Positions 32,748 to 42,474 of a stretch of DNA of 64,000 nt are shown here, one piece after another (position 1 is the first letter of the stretch; each line of letters starts with the position of its first letter). The notes under the pieces are model-generated. The model did not search any database, was not told the DNA's origin, and saw only the letters and a program-made list of their open reading frames with translations. This DNA comes from Erythroxylum novogranatense (lineage: Eukaryota; Streptophyta; Magnoliopsida; Malpighiales; Erythroxylaceae): contig CM057230.1 of assembly GCA_029891385.1 (NCBI GenBank), forward strand, positions 19,481,372 through 19,545,371, written 5' to 3'. A program made the position numbers and the translations under genes.

Positions 32748-33633
32748 GTCCCTCCCTCCTCAAGAAGATTCGTCCTCAAATCTGGCAGGTCAGTTTTGTA
32801 GGTGGTATCATTCATCTTCTCTAACATCTGGAACGGACCATCGCCCTTGGAATCCAGAATAAAAACACTAGACAAAGCATCAAGAGGGTTAGTGTCAGAA
32901 ACTAAACGTTCTCTGCATCTCTTCACTACTAGTGCTCTTTTCTCTTTCTTTTCGCTCTTTTTTTCTCTCCTTAAACTTTTCTCTCCTGCACATCCCACTG
33001 TCTTTTCCTCACCTGTGCAGTCGCTCACCATTGGGCCAATCTTATTTTTCTTTTGAGCCTCTTTTCTCTCTTCACTTTTATTATTCTCACTACCCAAACC
33101 CTCCTCACTTTTTCTTGATTTGATCTGATCCAGGTACAATTCACTAGGTGTCAAAGGTAGTAGAATGAAGTTCCTACCCTTAAACTTAAAGGAGTATCTA
33201 TTGGTATACCCATCATGTGCTACCCTCTTGTCAAACTGCCAAGGCCTTCCCAATAGCAAATGTCCTACCTCCATGGGTATCACATCACATAACACCTCAT
33301 CCTCATACCTCCCTACAGAAAATGGCACCAGTACCTATCTATTCACCTTCACATTCCCACTATCATTAAACCACTGTAAATTATATGGCTCTGGATGTTT
33401 CCTATATATTAAGCCCAATTTCTCAACCATAGTTTGACTAGCCCCATTAGTACAACTACCTCCATCTATGATCAAGTTACACACCTTTCCACCCACCAAA
33501 CACTTTGAATGGAATAGGTTCTCCCTCTGATTCATAATCTCATCTCTAACTCTAGCACTTAATACTCTCCTAACTACAAGTGCTTCTCCCGTGACAGCTC
33601 TTTCCACATATTCTTCATCATCATCACAAATAC
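32618..33633 (-). pseudogene. Gypsy protease fused to integrase C-terminal tail
   Basis: Minus-strand frame with one in-frame stop at 33335. The protease block CNLIIDGGSCTNGAS holds a D-G-G variant of the catalytic triad, as in several gypsy families. EVGHLLLGRPWQFDKRV follows. A lysine/glutamate-rich linker then leads straight to GDGPFQMLEKMNDTTYKTDL and LRTNLLEEGGTD, which belong to the end of integrase. The junction is in frame. The end of this ORF overlaps the polypurine tract and enters the LTR. Confidence 0.85.
32748..32766 (-). other. Polypurine tract of the gypsy derivative
   Basis: Minus-strand ttgaggagggagggac ends at the LTR border (32748). It is also coding sequence for EEGG in the last codons of the ORF, a known arrangement in gypsy elements. 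Confidence 0.85.
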
Positions 33634-33638
33634 TATCA

Positions 33639-33681
33639 TGTTGCATGCATGTAACTTGGCCCTCAAATTGTCAAAGATGGA
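33639..33681 (+). repeat. 43-base stub of the 5' LTR of the Tork-like element
   Basis: tgttgcatgcatgtaacttg onward matches the start of the 3' LTR at 35939, with one mismatch, until agatgga. The following sequence does not match the LTR. Confidence 0.9.
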
Positions 33682-33789
33682 GTTGCGAATGTATGAATCG
33701 GACTCTTTGGAAAGAGCTGGTGTATGATCTTTAATGTGGTTGACACTTGATTTTGGTGAAGGTATTATCATGACTTGCACACATCGTCA

Positions 33790-34425
33790 ACCGCTCTCCT
33801 CAGGCTCCTCTTAATTTTAAGACTCAGAGGAAGTTTGGTCAGTACTCTCGCGATTACTCAACTTTAAGAATATTTAGGTGTCCAAAGATATATGCATGTA
33901 AATGAGGAAAGTTAGAGCCTAGGGCTAAGAAATGTATTTTCCTTGGTTATGCTTCAGGGTGAAGGGATATCGCTTCAGGGTGTCCCGATCCCAAATCACC
34001 TAAATTTGTAATTAGTAGAGATGTTACATTTGATGAGTCCTCTATGTTGTATCCTAGAAAAGAGTCTTGTAATCCTTGTAATTTAGAAAAAGAGGATAGT
34101 ACACAGAAACAGGTGGAGTTAGAGATTGGTAGTTCAAGTCCTTCACAGGTGTCTTCTACACATCAACCTGGTCCTGATCAAGTTCAAGGTGAACCAGTAG
34201 AAGAAGAACATTCCATAGCCGAGATGCACCAAGACGAGAGATTCACCACCACAGAGGTATGCAAATTTAGTTACATATGCTTTATCGGTGGCACAGAAAT
34301 GTGTGGAGACGGTGAACCTTCCACATATACGTATAGCTTTCTAGTCTCGATGCGAATAAGTGGGTGGTGGCCATGAATGAAGAAATGGAATCTCTACACA
34401 AGAATGGTACTGGGTTCCGTGAAGC
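33790..34425 (+). pseudogene. Integrase end and linker of Tork-like element
   Basis: Blocks PLNFKT, DYSTLRIFRCP-like and KCIFLGYASG (33800-33970) are the C-terminal end of copia integrase, then VISRDVTFDES and a low-complexity linker. The frames change several times. Confidence 0.75.
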
Positions 34426-35858
34426 TTGCCAAGGGTAAGAAAATTGTTGGGTAAATGGGTCTTCAAGAAGAAAGAAGGTACTTCTGTGTTGAGAATGCAA
34501 GGTATAAGGCACGATTGGTTGCAAGGGCTACAATCAGTACAAGGTGTTGATTTTAATGATGTTTTCTCACCAGTGGTGAAACATAGCTCTATTCGTGTAT
34601 TACTTGCATTGGTTGCCATGTTTGATTTGGAATTAGAGCAGCTTGACGTCAAGACAGCATTCCTACATGGTGAATTGGATGAGCAGATTTATATGAAACA
34701 ACCTGAAGGTTTTGCAGTTGCAGAAAAGGAAGATCAAGTTTGTTTATTGAAGAAATCCTTGTACGGATTAAAGCAATCTCCGAGACAGTGGTATAAGAGG
34801 TTTGATTCATTTATGTTGGGTCATGATTTCTCCAGGAGCATGTATGATAGTTGTGTTTACTTCCGGAAGTTAGATGACGGCTCATTCATCTATTTGTTGT
34901 TATATGTTGATGATATGCTCATTGCTGCCAAGAATGTCACAGATATTCACCATTTGAAGGCCTTATTGCATGGTGAATTTGAGATGAAAGATTTGGGAGC
35001 AAAGAAAGAAAATTTTGGCATGGAGATACGACGTGATCGAGGAGCCGTAAATTATTCTCGACCCAAGAGAATTATCTCAATAAAGTTTTGGAGAGATTTG
35101 GCATGCGAGATGCCAAAGAAGCTACTCCTCTCTCGCTAGTCATTTTAGACTATCACGCTCAATCACCACATCCAGTGAAGAGGAAGATTATATGGCACGA
35201 AGTTTCAGATTCTAGTGTTGGCAATATTATGTATGCAATGGTATGTACTCGTCCTGACATTTCACAAGCTGTTAGTGTCGTTAGCAGATATATGGCCAAT
35301 CCTGGCAAAGAACATTGGCAGGCGGTGAAATGGATTCTCAAATACTTAAAGGGTACTTCAAATTTTAGTTTGGAGTTTGGTAGAACCAGCAACACTTTGG
35401 TTGGTTTTGTAGATTCAGACTATGCCGGTGATCTCAACAGACGCAGGTCTCTGACAGGTTATGTATTTTGCATTGGAGGCTGTGCCATTAGCTGGAAAGC
35501 TACTCTACAACATGTAGTGGCTTTATCTACTACTGAAGTAGAATATATGGCAGTCACTGAGGCAATCAAAGAAGCATTATGGTTGAGAGGTTTATTTGGC
35601 GAGCTATCCCTTCATCAAGGGGTTACTATTGTTTATTGTGACAGCCAGAGTGCTATTCATTTGACGAAAGATCAAATGTATCATGAGAGAACAAAGCATA
35701 TCGATGTGAAGTATCATTTCATTCGGGATACAATTGCAGAAAAGAAGGTCCTTATTCAGAAGATTAACACTAAGGACAATCTTGCTGACATGTTTACAAA
35801 CGTTCTTCCTGTTTACAAGTTCAAGCAATGCTTGGACTTGATTGGTATTTATAGTTGA
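34426..35858 (+). pseudogene. RT and RNase H of Tork-like element
   Basis: The frame 34426-35139 shows [38 protein letters not shown] and the catalytic box YVDDMLIAAKN (near 34905). After a frameshift a 256-codon frame (35088-35858) gives MYAMVCTRPDISQAVSVVSR, FVDSDYAGDLNRRRSLTGY, LSTTEVEYMA, YCDSQSAIHLTKDQ and NLADMFTNVLP, a nearly complete RNase H. Only one or two lesions separate these frames, so this is a relatively young copy. Confidence 0.92.
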
Positions 35859-35938
35859 TGATATAACCCTTTTTAGGGCATTGTCGGAGAAGGTGAAGTA
35901 AATTATTAATTGTTCGGGACCAAGTCAAGGTAGAGATT

Positions 35939-36460
35939 TGTTGCATGCATGTAACTTGGCCTTCAAATTGTCAAAGATGGAGGCTATTGGCTGCATGTTA
36001 AACAACTAAAGGTGGCTATTGGCGTGGATTAGTTAGGCATTATGTTTGTCATGTTAGGCTAAAATCCTTACGCATGATTTTGGATGGATTTTGCCTATGC
36101 TAAGATCAGGGAAGTTTGAAATTTGAGAGATTTGAGCTTTGGACAGATGCTGTTAAATGTTGTATAAATAGAGGAGAAGTTGAAGCAGCAGAGGGTAATC
36201 ATTCCTTCTTAATTTCCCATCCTCTCTTCTGTAAACCAGTTGTTGAAAACCTTTTGTTTACAGCTTTTGTACTTGTACACATTCTCCACATATTAGTAAA
36301 ATTACTCACCCTCCGGCCGTGGACGTAGGTCACATTGACCGAACCACGTAAATCTCTGTGTTCAGTGTCCCATTTTATTTTTGGCTTTATTTATTTTCGT
36401 TATTATCTATTTGGGCTATTATATTAAACCGGGATTGGATCTGAGGTTATTTCCGTAACA
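35939..36460 (+). repeat. 3' LTR of Tork-like element
   Basis: It starts tgttgcatgc after the polypurine run aaggtagagat and ends ccgtaaca. The TATA box gttgtataaatagagg lies at about 36158-36172. Confidence 0.9.
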
Positions 36461-37568
36461 TATCACATGGCAAATCATCAATATCACTATCCTCAGAATC
36501 AATAACCCCGTTATCCTTCATATATATCACTTTTCTATTATGGCACTGAGAAGCAATATGGCCATTACCCAAACATTTAAAACATTTTATAGAAGAATGT
36601 TTACTAGGAGTACCTTTTTGTTCCGATCCTCCGATTGATTTCTTAGGTGCTTCCTTGAGATCCACCCCCTTATCCTTGTATTTCTCCTCCTTCCTGGGTC
36701 ATTTTGAGTTCCCTGAATAACTAGAACTTGCTCCACTTCTTGCAGTCACTTTAGCTTTAATCTGTCTCTCCACCTTCATGGCCATGGTCACCATATCCTC
36801 AATCTCCAAATAATGTTGTAACTCCACCACATTTGTTATCTCCCTATTCAATCCACTCAAGAACCTTGCCATGGTGGCCTCAGGATCCTCCACTATATTA
36901 GCACGAATCATAGCAATCTCCATCTCCTTGTGGTAGTCCTCTACTGACTTAGATCCTTGTGTGAGTCTTTGGAACTTCTGGTGCATCTCCCTATAATGGT
37001 AAGAGGGCATAAATCTCTTCCTCATACACGCCTTCATCGCTGCCCAAGTAATGATAGGTCTTTCTCCATTCCTCCTCCTAGAGGTCACAAGCTTTTTCTC
37101 CTCCGAGAAATTATGACACTCGAAGATCATATCAACCTTCCTTTCCCACTCTAAATACGTCTCAGCATCATTCCTTCCCTTGAATGTTGGAATCTGCATC
37201 TTGATGGATTTGAGGTTTCCATCCCGTCTGTCGAGGGGTTCTCCTCTCCGAGCTCTCCTAGGCATGCGCTCTTCAAAGTCCTCCTCCTCCTCATCAAATT
37301 TCTCCTCCTCAGGCTCATACCGTGGTGGTTGTAGACGAGGTGGTGGTTGTCGGTGACGTATATCTGCACGCCTGCCCTAAGGTTCCTCGCGCCTCCCTTG
37401 TCTGAGCTCTTCCATTTGTCCCCTAACCTCATTTAAGGCTAGATTGAACCTCTCAAATTGTTGCTGCATGGCTCTCAAAGTGAAGGCGATGTTTGTATCT
37501 CCCCCTTGGTTGTCATCATTACTACCTCCCTGTGACATTGTAAATAAAATAATATACCTGCAAAACAA
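36461..37568 (-). pseudogene. Gag of the gypsy derivative
   Basis: One minus-strand frame from the ATG at 37568, with in-frame stops near 37379 and 36701 and no frameshift. The N-terminus is MSQGGSNDD followed by a coiled-coil-like stretch (LRAMQQQFERFNLALNEVR). The capsid domain shows KMQIPTFKGRNDAETYLEWE, KKVDMIFE-type sequence and SYHYREMHQKFQRLTQG. A serine-rich linker precedes the knuckle CFKCLGNGHIASQC (CX2CX4HX4C). The frame is cut at 36460 by the Tork-like insertion and continues into the protease beyond it. Confidence 0.88.
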
Positions 37569-37804
37569 AGTTAGCCATAAACAACCTCACACACTCCCTC
37601 ACGTGTTTTACTCAGGAATTTGTCACTCTCCTCGTGTTTAAGTCACGGCAATGACTCCCTCTAATAAGCTCACACACTCTTGTCTTTTACCACTCAAAGT
37701 TCTCTGAAATTCAAGTTACAATCAGAACCACAGTTTCAACAAATCAATGCTCCCAATGTAGCTAGAGTAACAAGAACAACAACCCCATTCAAGTAACAAA
37801 TATA

Positions 37805-38110
37805 GGAAACCAGAATTCTTTTTTTCAGAAATTTTTTTTTGTTTTTCTGACTTTTTTTTCGTTTTTTTCTCCCTGTTTTTTTCTCTTCCGATTCTCTCTT
37901 TTTTTGACTTTTTTTCGTTTTTTTTCTGACTTTTTTTTCCTTTTTTTTTCTTCTTCCGACTCTCTTCTCTTCCCTTTTTTTCAGACTTTTTTTTCTCCTC
38001 TTTTTTTTTCGTCCGACTCTCTTCTCTTCTTTTTTTTTCAAACTTTTTTCTCCTTTTTTTTTCTTCCAACTCTCCTCTTTTTTTTTCAAACTCCTTTTTT
38101 TTTCAATATA
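37805..38110 (-). repeat. Purine-rich low-complexity leader of the gypsy derivative
   Basis: On the minus strand about 300 bases are made almost only of A and G (words like gaaaaaaaagagg), placed between the primer site and the gag start. Long lysine/glutamate frames occur here by composition. The plus strand shows the complementary T/C tract. It is probably untranslated leader. Confidence 0.9.
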
Positions 38111-38290
38111 GACTGAAAGTTTTCAACAACTAACTGAAAAATATATCTAAAACAAAAGCAATAAGAAAATTGAAATCCTAAGCCTAAAGTTAATTCACAC
38201 CTGAATGAAAGATCCGACGATAATTGGATGGTGATGGGCAGTGATTTCTCGAATTTTGATGGAGTTGAATAAGAATTCTCCTCTAAACTA

Positions 38291-38302
38291 GCTCTGATAC
38301 CA
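38291..38302 (-). other. Primer-binding site of the gypsy derivative
   Basis: Minus-strand tggtatcagagc is an exact match to the tRNA-iMet primer site, three bases inside the LTR end. Confidence 0.9.
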
Positions 38303-38305
38303 AAA

Positions 38306-38877
38306 TGACGCACACCGCGGAAGACTTGACGTCGAGGTGATGATTTGGAATTGAAAAAACACGAAAATAAAGGATACGCAAGGTTTGATTTCTACGACAC
38401 CTCTCGGAAACTTGTTCCGAGCAATCCCGATGATCAAAATAAAACCAAGAAACGAACAATCAACACGCCACAATTAAGAAAAACAATTGATAAGTGAAAG
38501 ATGGTTCGGAAAGTAACAAGAACAAGAGAATAATGTCCTCTCTAAAGCCGACGACACTCAAAACAATCATCTAAAAAAATTGTAAAACCCTAAAACATAA
38601 GTATTTATACCTAGGTTAAATAATAAAAGGTTGGGCTAAAATACATGGAAGTCCAAAATAAAACGAAGTCTAAAAATTAAATAAATAGGTTTGATATCTT
38701 CTTGAGCTTAAGTGATGAATCATTAAATAGCCAAAGTCTTCGTGTTTTCAAGTTTCAAATATATCCGGTCCAAGGATTTGAGTTAAATGGATTATTTTGG
38801 GCTCAATTCCATTAAACTCTCCTCCAATAGGCTAGGAGTTCGCCATCTTCTCAAGATCCTTTCTCCTGCTCACATCA
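38306..38877 (-). repeat. 5' LTR of the gypsy derivative
   Basis: 572 bases, same ends as 32176-32747, adjoining the primer site at its low-coordinate side. Confidence 0.9.
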
Positions 38878-40160
38878 CTCTGTCATTACATAAACTAACT
38901 CTGATCTTGGTCCCTCCATAACTGGCCTTCAAGAAATCTCGAGATCACGATAAACCTTCACATCTTTTGAGCCAAATAGAACAAAGTAACCCAAAGATGG
39001 AACTGTGCTACCGAAAGCAAGTGTTTCTTCATACCTGAGACATGGTAGACATTTCGTAGTGGCATTTCATCAGCATCATATTGAGGAGAGACTATCGTAT
39101 CACCGACATGAGCTATCGATAACATTGAGTTGTTCGTTGTGACTACCACACGACTTCCCCTTGTATTTTTTCCAGATTTTGTAACTTTTCTTTGTCACCT
39201 GCCATATGGTTTGAGCATCCAGAATTGATAATCCCATCGTTGTAGTCAATCTGCTTAGTTGTCACACTAAGTGCTACCTCCTCTTTTGTGGCGAAGTAGG
39301 CTTCAACATCCCAAACATCTTCACTTTTCTCCATCTTGAAGGAAGTAGCAACGTTGCTTTCCATTTTCTTCATCTCAGACCAGCAAAATTTTGCCATATG
39401 ACCTTTCTTCCCACAATTGTGGCACTTCCCCTAAAACTTATTGCCTTTGCCACGGTGCTTCCACGCTCCCACTACATTAGAGCCCCTTCGCTTTCTTGGC
39501 TCTTTTCTTTGTCTTCATTTTTTTAAAAACCATCAACTTAGAATCCTTGTTGGTGCAGAGGGCTTCCTCATCATTTTTTAGTGAAACTCCTCCCATTTGT
39601 TTCGTCAAGGCTTCTTGGCTAGCGAGCAAATTCTAAAACTCAACAAGATGACTGATTTTGCCATCCCTATATCGCGGCAACAAAGCCTCTGAATTCTGGT
39701 CTTAAACTATGGATAATTATTCTCTTCATCCTAGTTTTCCTGATCGGAGCTTGTGGATCCAACTCAAATCTCGCGACGTAACGACTTCAGCTTGCGAAAG
39801 CATTGTGCGATTTTCATGTAGCGTTGTGCCATTGACAATAACTCGCCTTCTAAAAGTTGAAGCCCCGTACCATTTTTCTTTGAAAACAACTTGGCAAACA
39901 TATCCCAAGTTTCTTTGGGAGTTCTGACATCTCAAATGTGCTCTAGCACATCTTCTTACTCAATTGTCTAAGGCAAACATTGCTTTGCCTGCTTTAATCT
40001 TCCATTTCTGGAGCGTGCCACTTGCATCTTTTGCCTCTAGTTATGTAACTTCATTTCCGTTGACGACCCCCACAAGTATAAGACATCATGCAAGTAGACT
40101 AAGAATCAACAAAAATAAAATGCTCACCCAACTTACAAGTTATGCCAAAAAAGGTGTGGC
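38878..40160 (-). pseudogene. Gag and protease of minus-strand copia element
   Basis: Minus strand: a frame-broken Gag (40130 to about 39440), then the knuckle CHNCGKKGHMAKFC (about 39378-39425). After KSEDVWDVEAYFATKEE the protease block IINSGCSNHMAGD follows (about 39190-39230), where the catalytic D-S-G has become N-S-G. The tail has LRNVYHVSGMKKHLLSVAQ. It is collinear with the plus-strand relative at 45780-46330. Confidence 0.85.
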
Positions 40161-40173
40161 TTTGATACCACAA

Positions 40174-40339
40174 TGTTGGAAATAAAGAAGCAAGAATGCC
40201 TAAAATAAAAGAGAATTTGCTGCTAAAAGTTAAAATTGCTGAACTAAAGCAACATAAAGCCTTATATAGCCAATTACAAAGCCACGAAATCAACTTACTC
40301 CACCAACTCCATGAAGTTACTGATCCACTAACTCCAACA
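40174..40339 (-). repeat. Short 5' LTR of minus-strand copia element
   Basis: Minus-strand tgttggagtt ... tatttccaaca, 166 bases, with attggctatataaggc (CCAAT-like and TATA boxes) at about 40259-40274. The primer site tggtatcaaagcc (40158-40170, minus) follows. It begins 56 bases past the stop codon of the NLR-like gene. Confidence 0.75.
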
Positions 40340-40395
40340 ATAAAAACAGAACAAACAAACCACTAATTCCTTGGAAAATAGGAACAAACTAACTG

Positions 40396-42474
40396 CTAAT
40401 TTGACAGGCTGGTGTTGCAGTTTAACAGAAACGACCATTTGAATCCTAAATCTTGCTTCAAGTTCTCATAATTCAACATTGTTCTCACCCAAGTTGTTGG
40501 GGACGACTCGTCTAGCTTATGGAATCCCTTCACTTTCATCATCATGTCTATCTCCTCTATCTGAGAGTATCCACCTACTTTGCAATAAATCAATTTTGAC
40601 AATTTATCAATAATGTCCATTAAATTCATCCGGCCGTAAGGCAAGCTTTGAAGACGTAGTATCCTCAAGTCCAATGGACCAAGATATAGATGGAAGAGAT
40701 TTGCATCTATGATATAGAGCTTCTTAAGCTTTTTAGGCATTACCCGAAAGTGAATCGCGTTATTTGGAATTCTCCGGAGGTCAAGTTTCTCCAGACCTGG
40801 GGGAAGCCATTCCATGCTCCTATCCAAGCCCTCAATTCCATCGACTTTCTTGTCCCATGATATTCTAAGTATTTTTAGAGAAGGAAAACGCTTCAGAACA
40901 AGTAGATGTTTGGGTGTTCTGTTGCGAATGATGACGCTCAGTTTCTTCAACTTATTCAATCCTACTAAATCGTCAAGTTTACATACCAATCTGCCTTCAT
41001 ACCAATCATCAGTAACAAACCCCTTTAGGACTTGGAGTGCCGTGAGTTGGTTGAGCCCCTTGGGCACGAATTTCAGACCTTGGCACCCAGAAATATCCAA
41101 GCGAGTTAGGTCTTTGAGTAATCCTGTATCGTTTGGAAGTGTTTCCAGACGCTTGCAGTCTTTAAGATTCAAAACGATAAGATTCTTAAGCGTCCTAGCA
41201 GCAACAGGAAGCTCACTCATCCAATGGAATCCTTCAAGGCTAAGAAACTTGAGATTTTTCAAATACTTGAGACCCTGCAGGAACTTGATTGACGATCCAT
41301 AAGTGGGAGATCCACTACTTGGTCCGCGCAGTTTATCATCTCCTTTCTGGCATGTTTGAATGCCTTCTTCTTTACCTTCCAATTCCTTTTGAATGTCTTC
41401 TTCTTTACCTTCCAATGCCTCTTGAATGCCTTCTTCTTTACCTTTGAACTCCCACCTTCCCAAACAGATGACTTTAACATTTCTTATGCTAGAGAACCAT
41501 TGTGGTGTCAGGACATGAGAGCGCCCGCTGACATAGAATAAAGTTTGCAACTTTTGGGGATTATCAAATCCCATTAGTTGCCCAGAATTACTTCCCTCTT
41601 CAGTGTCCACCAAGCACGCCCTCTTGCTATATGAAAAATTCCCAGTTGGCCTCCAGGAGAAGTCAAAATCCATGAACCCTTTTCGCTCTGCATGGTAAAT
41701 AACAACATAACGAATCACTGGATCCATCTTAAACCCAACTACTTTCCCCTCCCCCATCGCAGGCTCTATAAAACCCCTATCACAGTAATCACTCAGTATC
41801 CAATCAGCATAAAATTCAGGGCTTTCAGACGAGAACAAATTCTCTCCAATCCACCAGTGCATTAGCACTTGCTTCCTCACAATAGAACCCTCCGGGAAAA
41901 CTGAGAAGCAGAACAAACGACGCTGGAATGCAACAGGGAGCCCCTTAAAACGTTCCTCAAACCCTTTTAAATACTGGATCTTCGACGTACTATAGTGTTG
42001 GTAAGCAGGTTGTTTGAGGAGGTGGTCTATCAAGCTGGAAGCACTATCCACTCTAACATGCCCTTGTTTCTCAACGCGGATGCCAGACTTGGAAGATATT
42101 GCATAAATCTCATCAATGGTGGCGATCAATTGACGACGAAGGGCATCGTCACTCTGGGCTTTAGTGGCCAGGTTTTGGGCTTCCGATTGAAGCTTCCTGA
42201 ATAAGTGGACAACGGAGCCTTCGACTGCTCGGTCTCTGCTAAAGGCTTGGCTAACTCGATTCAGATCTTCATTCAACTTCTCCAGTTGCTTTCCAATATC
42301 TTTTTTCGGATTGCCAAGCTCGATAAGTTCCCCGTCTTTACTATTTCCAGCGCCGTCTTCCCCACTGGTTGAAGGTATGTGGGGAGTCAAGTCAACACTC
42401 CCGTAAACAACACCCATAGAAATTCCGAGAGAGATGATATTGAGAATGTAGGACTCATCCTCACCCCGAAACAT
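40396..42474 (-). CDS. NLR-like winged-helix/LRR protein without nucleotide-binding core (692 aa)
   Basis: An intact, intronless 692-codon frame. Residues about 55-125 form a predicted helical, possibly coiled-coil, region. Residues 168-260 resemble the NB-ARC winged-helix domain (LPVAFQRRLFCFSVFPEG, LMHWWIGENLF), ending in FKMDPVIRYVV, where the usual MHD is replaced by M-D-P. Residues 345-377 are three copies of an 11-residue repeat (GKEEGIQEALE type). Residues 395-640 are leucine-rich repeats (LKFLSLEGFHWMSELP, LIVLNLKDCKRLETLP, LTRLDISGCQGLKFVP). There is no P-loop, kinase-2 or GLPL motif, so nucleotide switching is unlikely. It may serve as a sensor or partner for another NLR. The ATG at 42472-42474 gives the longest frame. 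The 3' side abuts a copia LTR. Confidence 0.85.
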   Translation of the reverse strand: MFRGEDESYILNIISLGISMGVVYGSVDLTPHIPSTSGEDGAGNSKDGELIELGNPKKDIGKQLEKLNEDLNRVSQAFSRDRAVEGSVVHLFRKLQSEAQNLATKAQSDDALRRQLIATIDEIYAISSKSGIRVEKQGHVRVDSASSLIDHLLKQPAYQHYSTSKIQYLKGFEERFKGLPVAFQRRLFCFSVFPEGSIVRKQVLMHWWIGENLFSSESPEFYADWILSDYCDRGFIEPAMGEGKVVGFKMDPVIRYVVIYHAERKGFMDFDFSWRPTGNFSYSKRACLVDTEEGSNSGQLMGFDNPQKLQTLFYVSGRSHVLTPQWFSSIRNVKVICLGRWEFKGKEEGIQEALEGKEEDIQKELEGKEEGIQTCQKGDDKLRGPSSGSPTYGSSIKFLQGLKYLKNLKFLSLEGFHWMSELPVAARTLKNLIVLNLKDCKRLETLPNDTGLLKDLTRLDISGCQGLKFVPKGLNQLTALQVLKGFVTDDWYEGRLVCKLDDLVGLNKLKKLSVIIRNRTPKHLLVLKRFPSLKILRISWDKKVDGIEGLDRSMEWLPPGLEKLDLRRIPNNAIHFRVMPKKLKKLYIIDANLFHLYLGPLDLRILRLQSLPYGRMNLMDIIDKLSKLIYCKVGGYSQIEEIDMMMKVKGFHKLDESSPTTWVRTMLNYENLKQDLGFKWSFLLNCNTSLSN

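Larger units (their letters stand above)
33639..36460 (+). mobile_element. Tork-like copia, internally deleted, target duplication tatca
   Basis: It is bordered by tatca on both sides (33634-33638 and 36461-36465). The 5' LTR is reduced to its first 43 bases (33639-33681, matching 35939-35981). Then the sequence jumps to the end of integrase, followed by RT, RNase H, polypurine tract and a full 522-bp 3' LTR. Gag, protease, most of integrase, primer site and most of the 5' LTR are gone. It interrupts the gypsy derivative, whose frame is continuous once the insert and one tatca are ignored. Confidence 0.93.
32176..38877 (-). mobile_element. Gypsy deletion derivative: gag-protease fused to integrase tail
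   Basis: Two 572-bp LTRs (32176-32747 and 38306-38877) flank a minus-strand body. The body has a perfect tRNA-Met primer site, a purine-rich leader, gag with a zinc knuckle, a protease, and then directly the last part of integrase. RT, RNase H and the integrase core are missing. The coding frame shows in-frame stops only, no frameshift. A Tork-like copia (33639-36460) sits between gag and protease. Without it the element is about 3.9 kb. The flanks are collinear halves of the minus-strand copia element, but no target duplication is visible (ccaaa versus ctctg). It would depend on enzymes from a full-length relative. Confidence 0.85.
23836..40339 (-). mobile_element. Oryco/Ivana-like copia element (minus strand), multiply interrupted and 3'-truncated
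   Basis: Minus-strand pieces in collinear order: 5' LTR (40174-40339), primer site, gag with zinc knuckle and protease (38878-40160), pre-integrase and integrase (31108-32175), RT (30760-31107 and 28863-29767), and RNase H end (23836-24040). They are separated by a gypsy insertion, a LINE and an Ale-like copia. The RNase H end has no LTR after it, so the 3' end is lost. Its Gag-protease region resembles that of the plus-strand element at 44594-48770, but the LTRs are of different length, so they are related families. All frames are broken. Confidence 0.82.

Noticed and set aside
37722..38116. Lysine/glutamate or phenylalanine-rich frames on both strands
   Set aside because: Compositional artefact of the A/G-only leader; no family resemblance.
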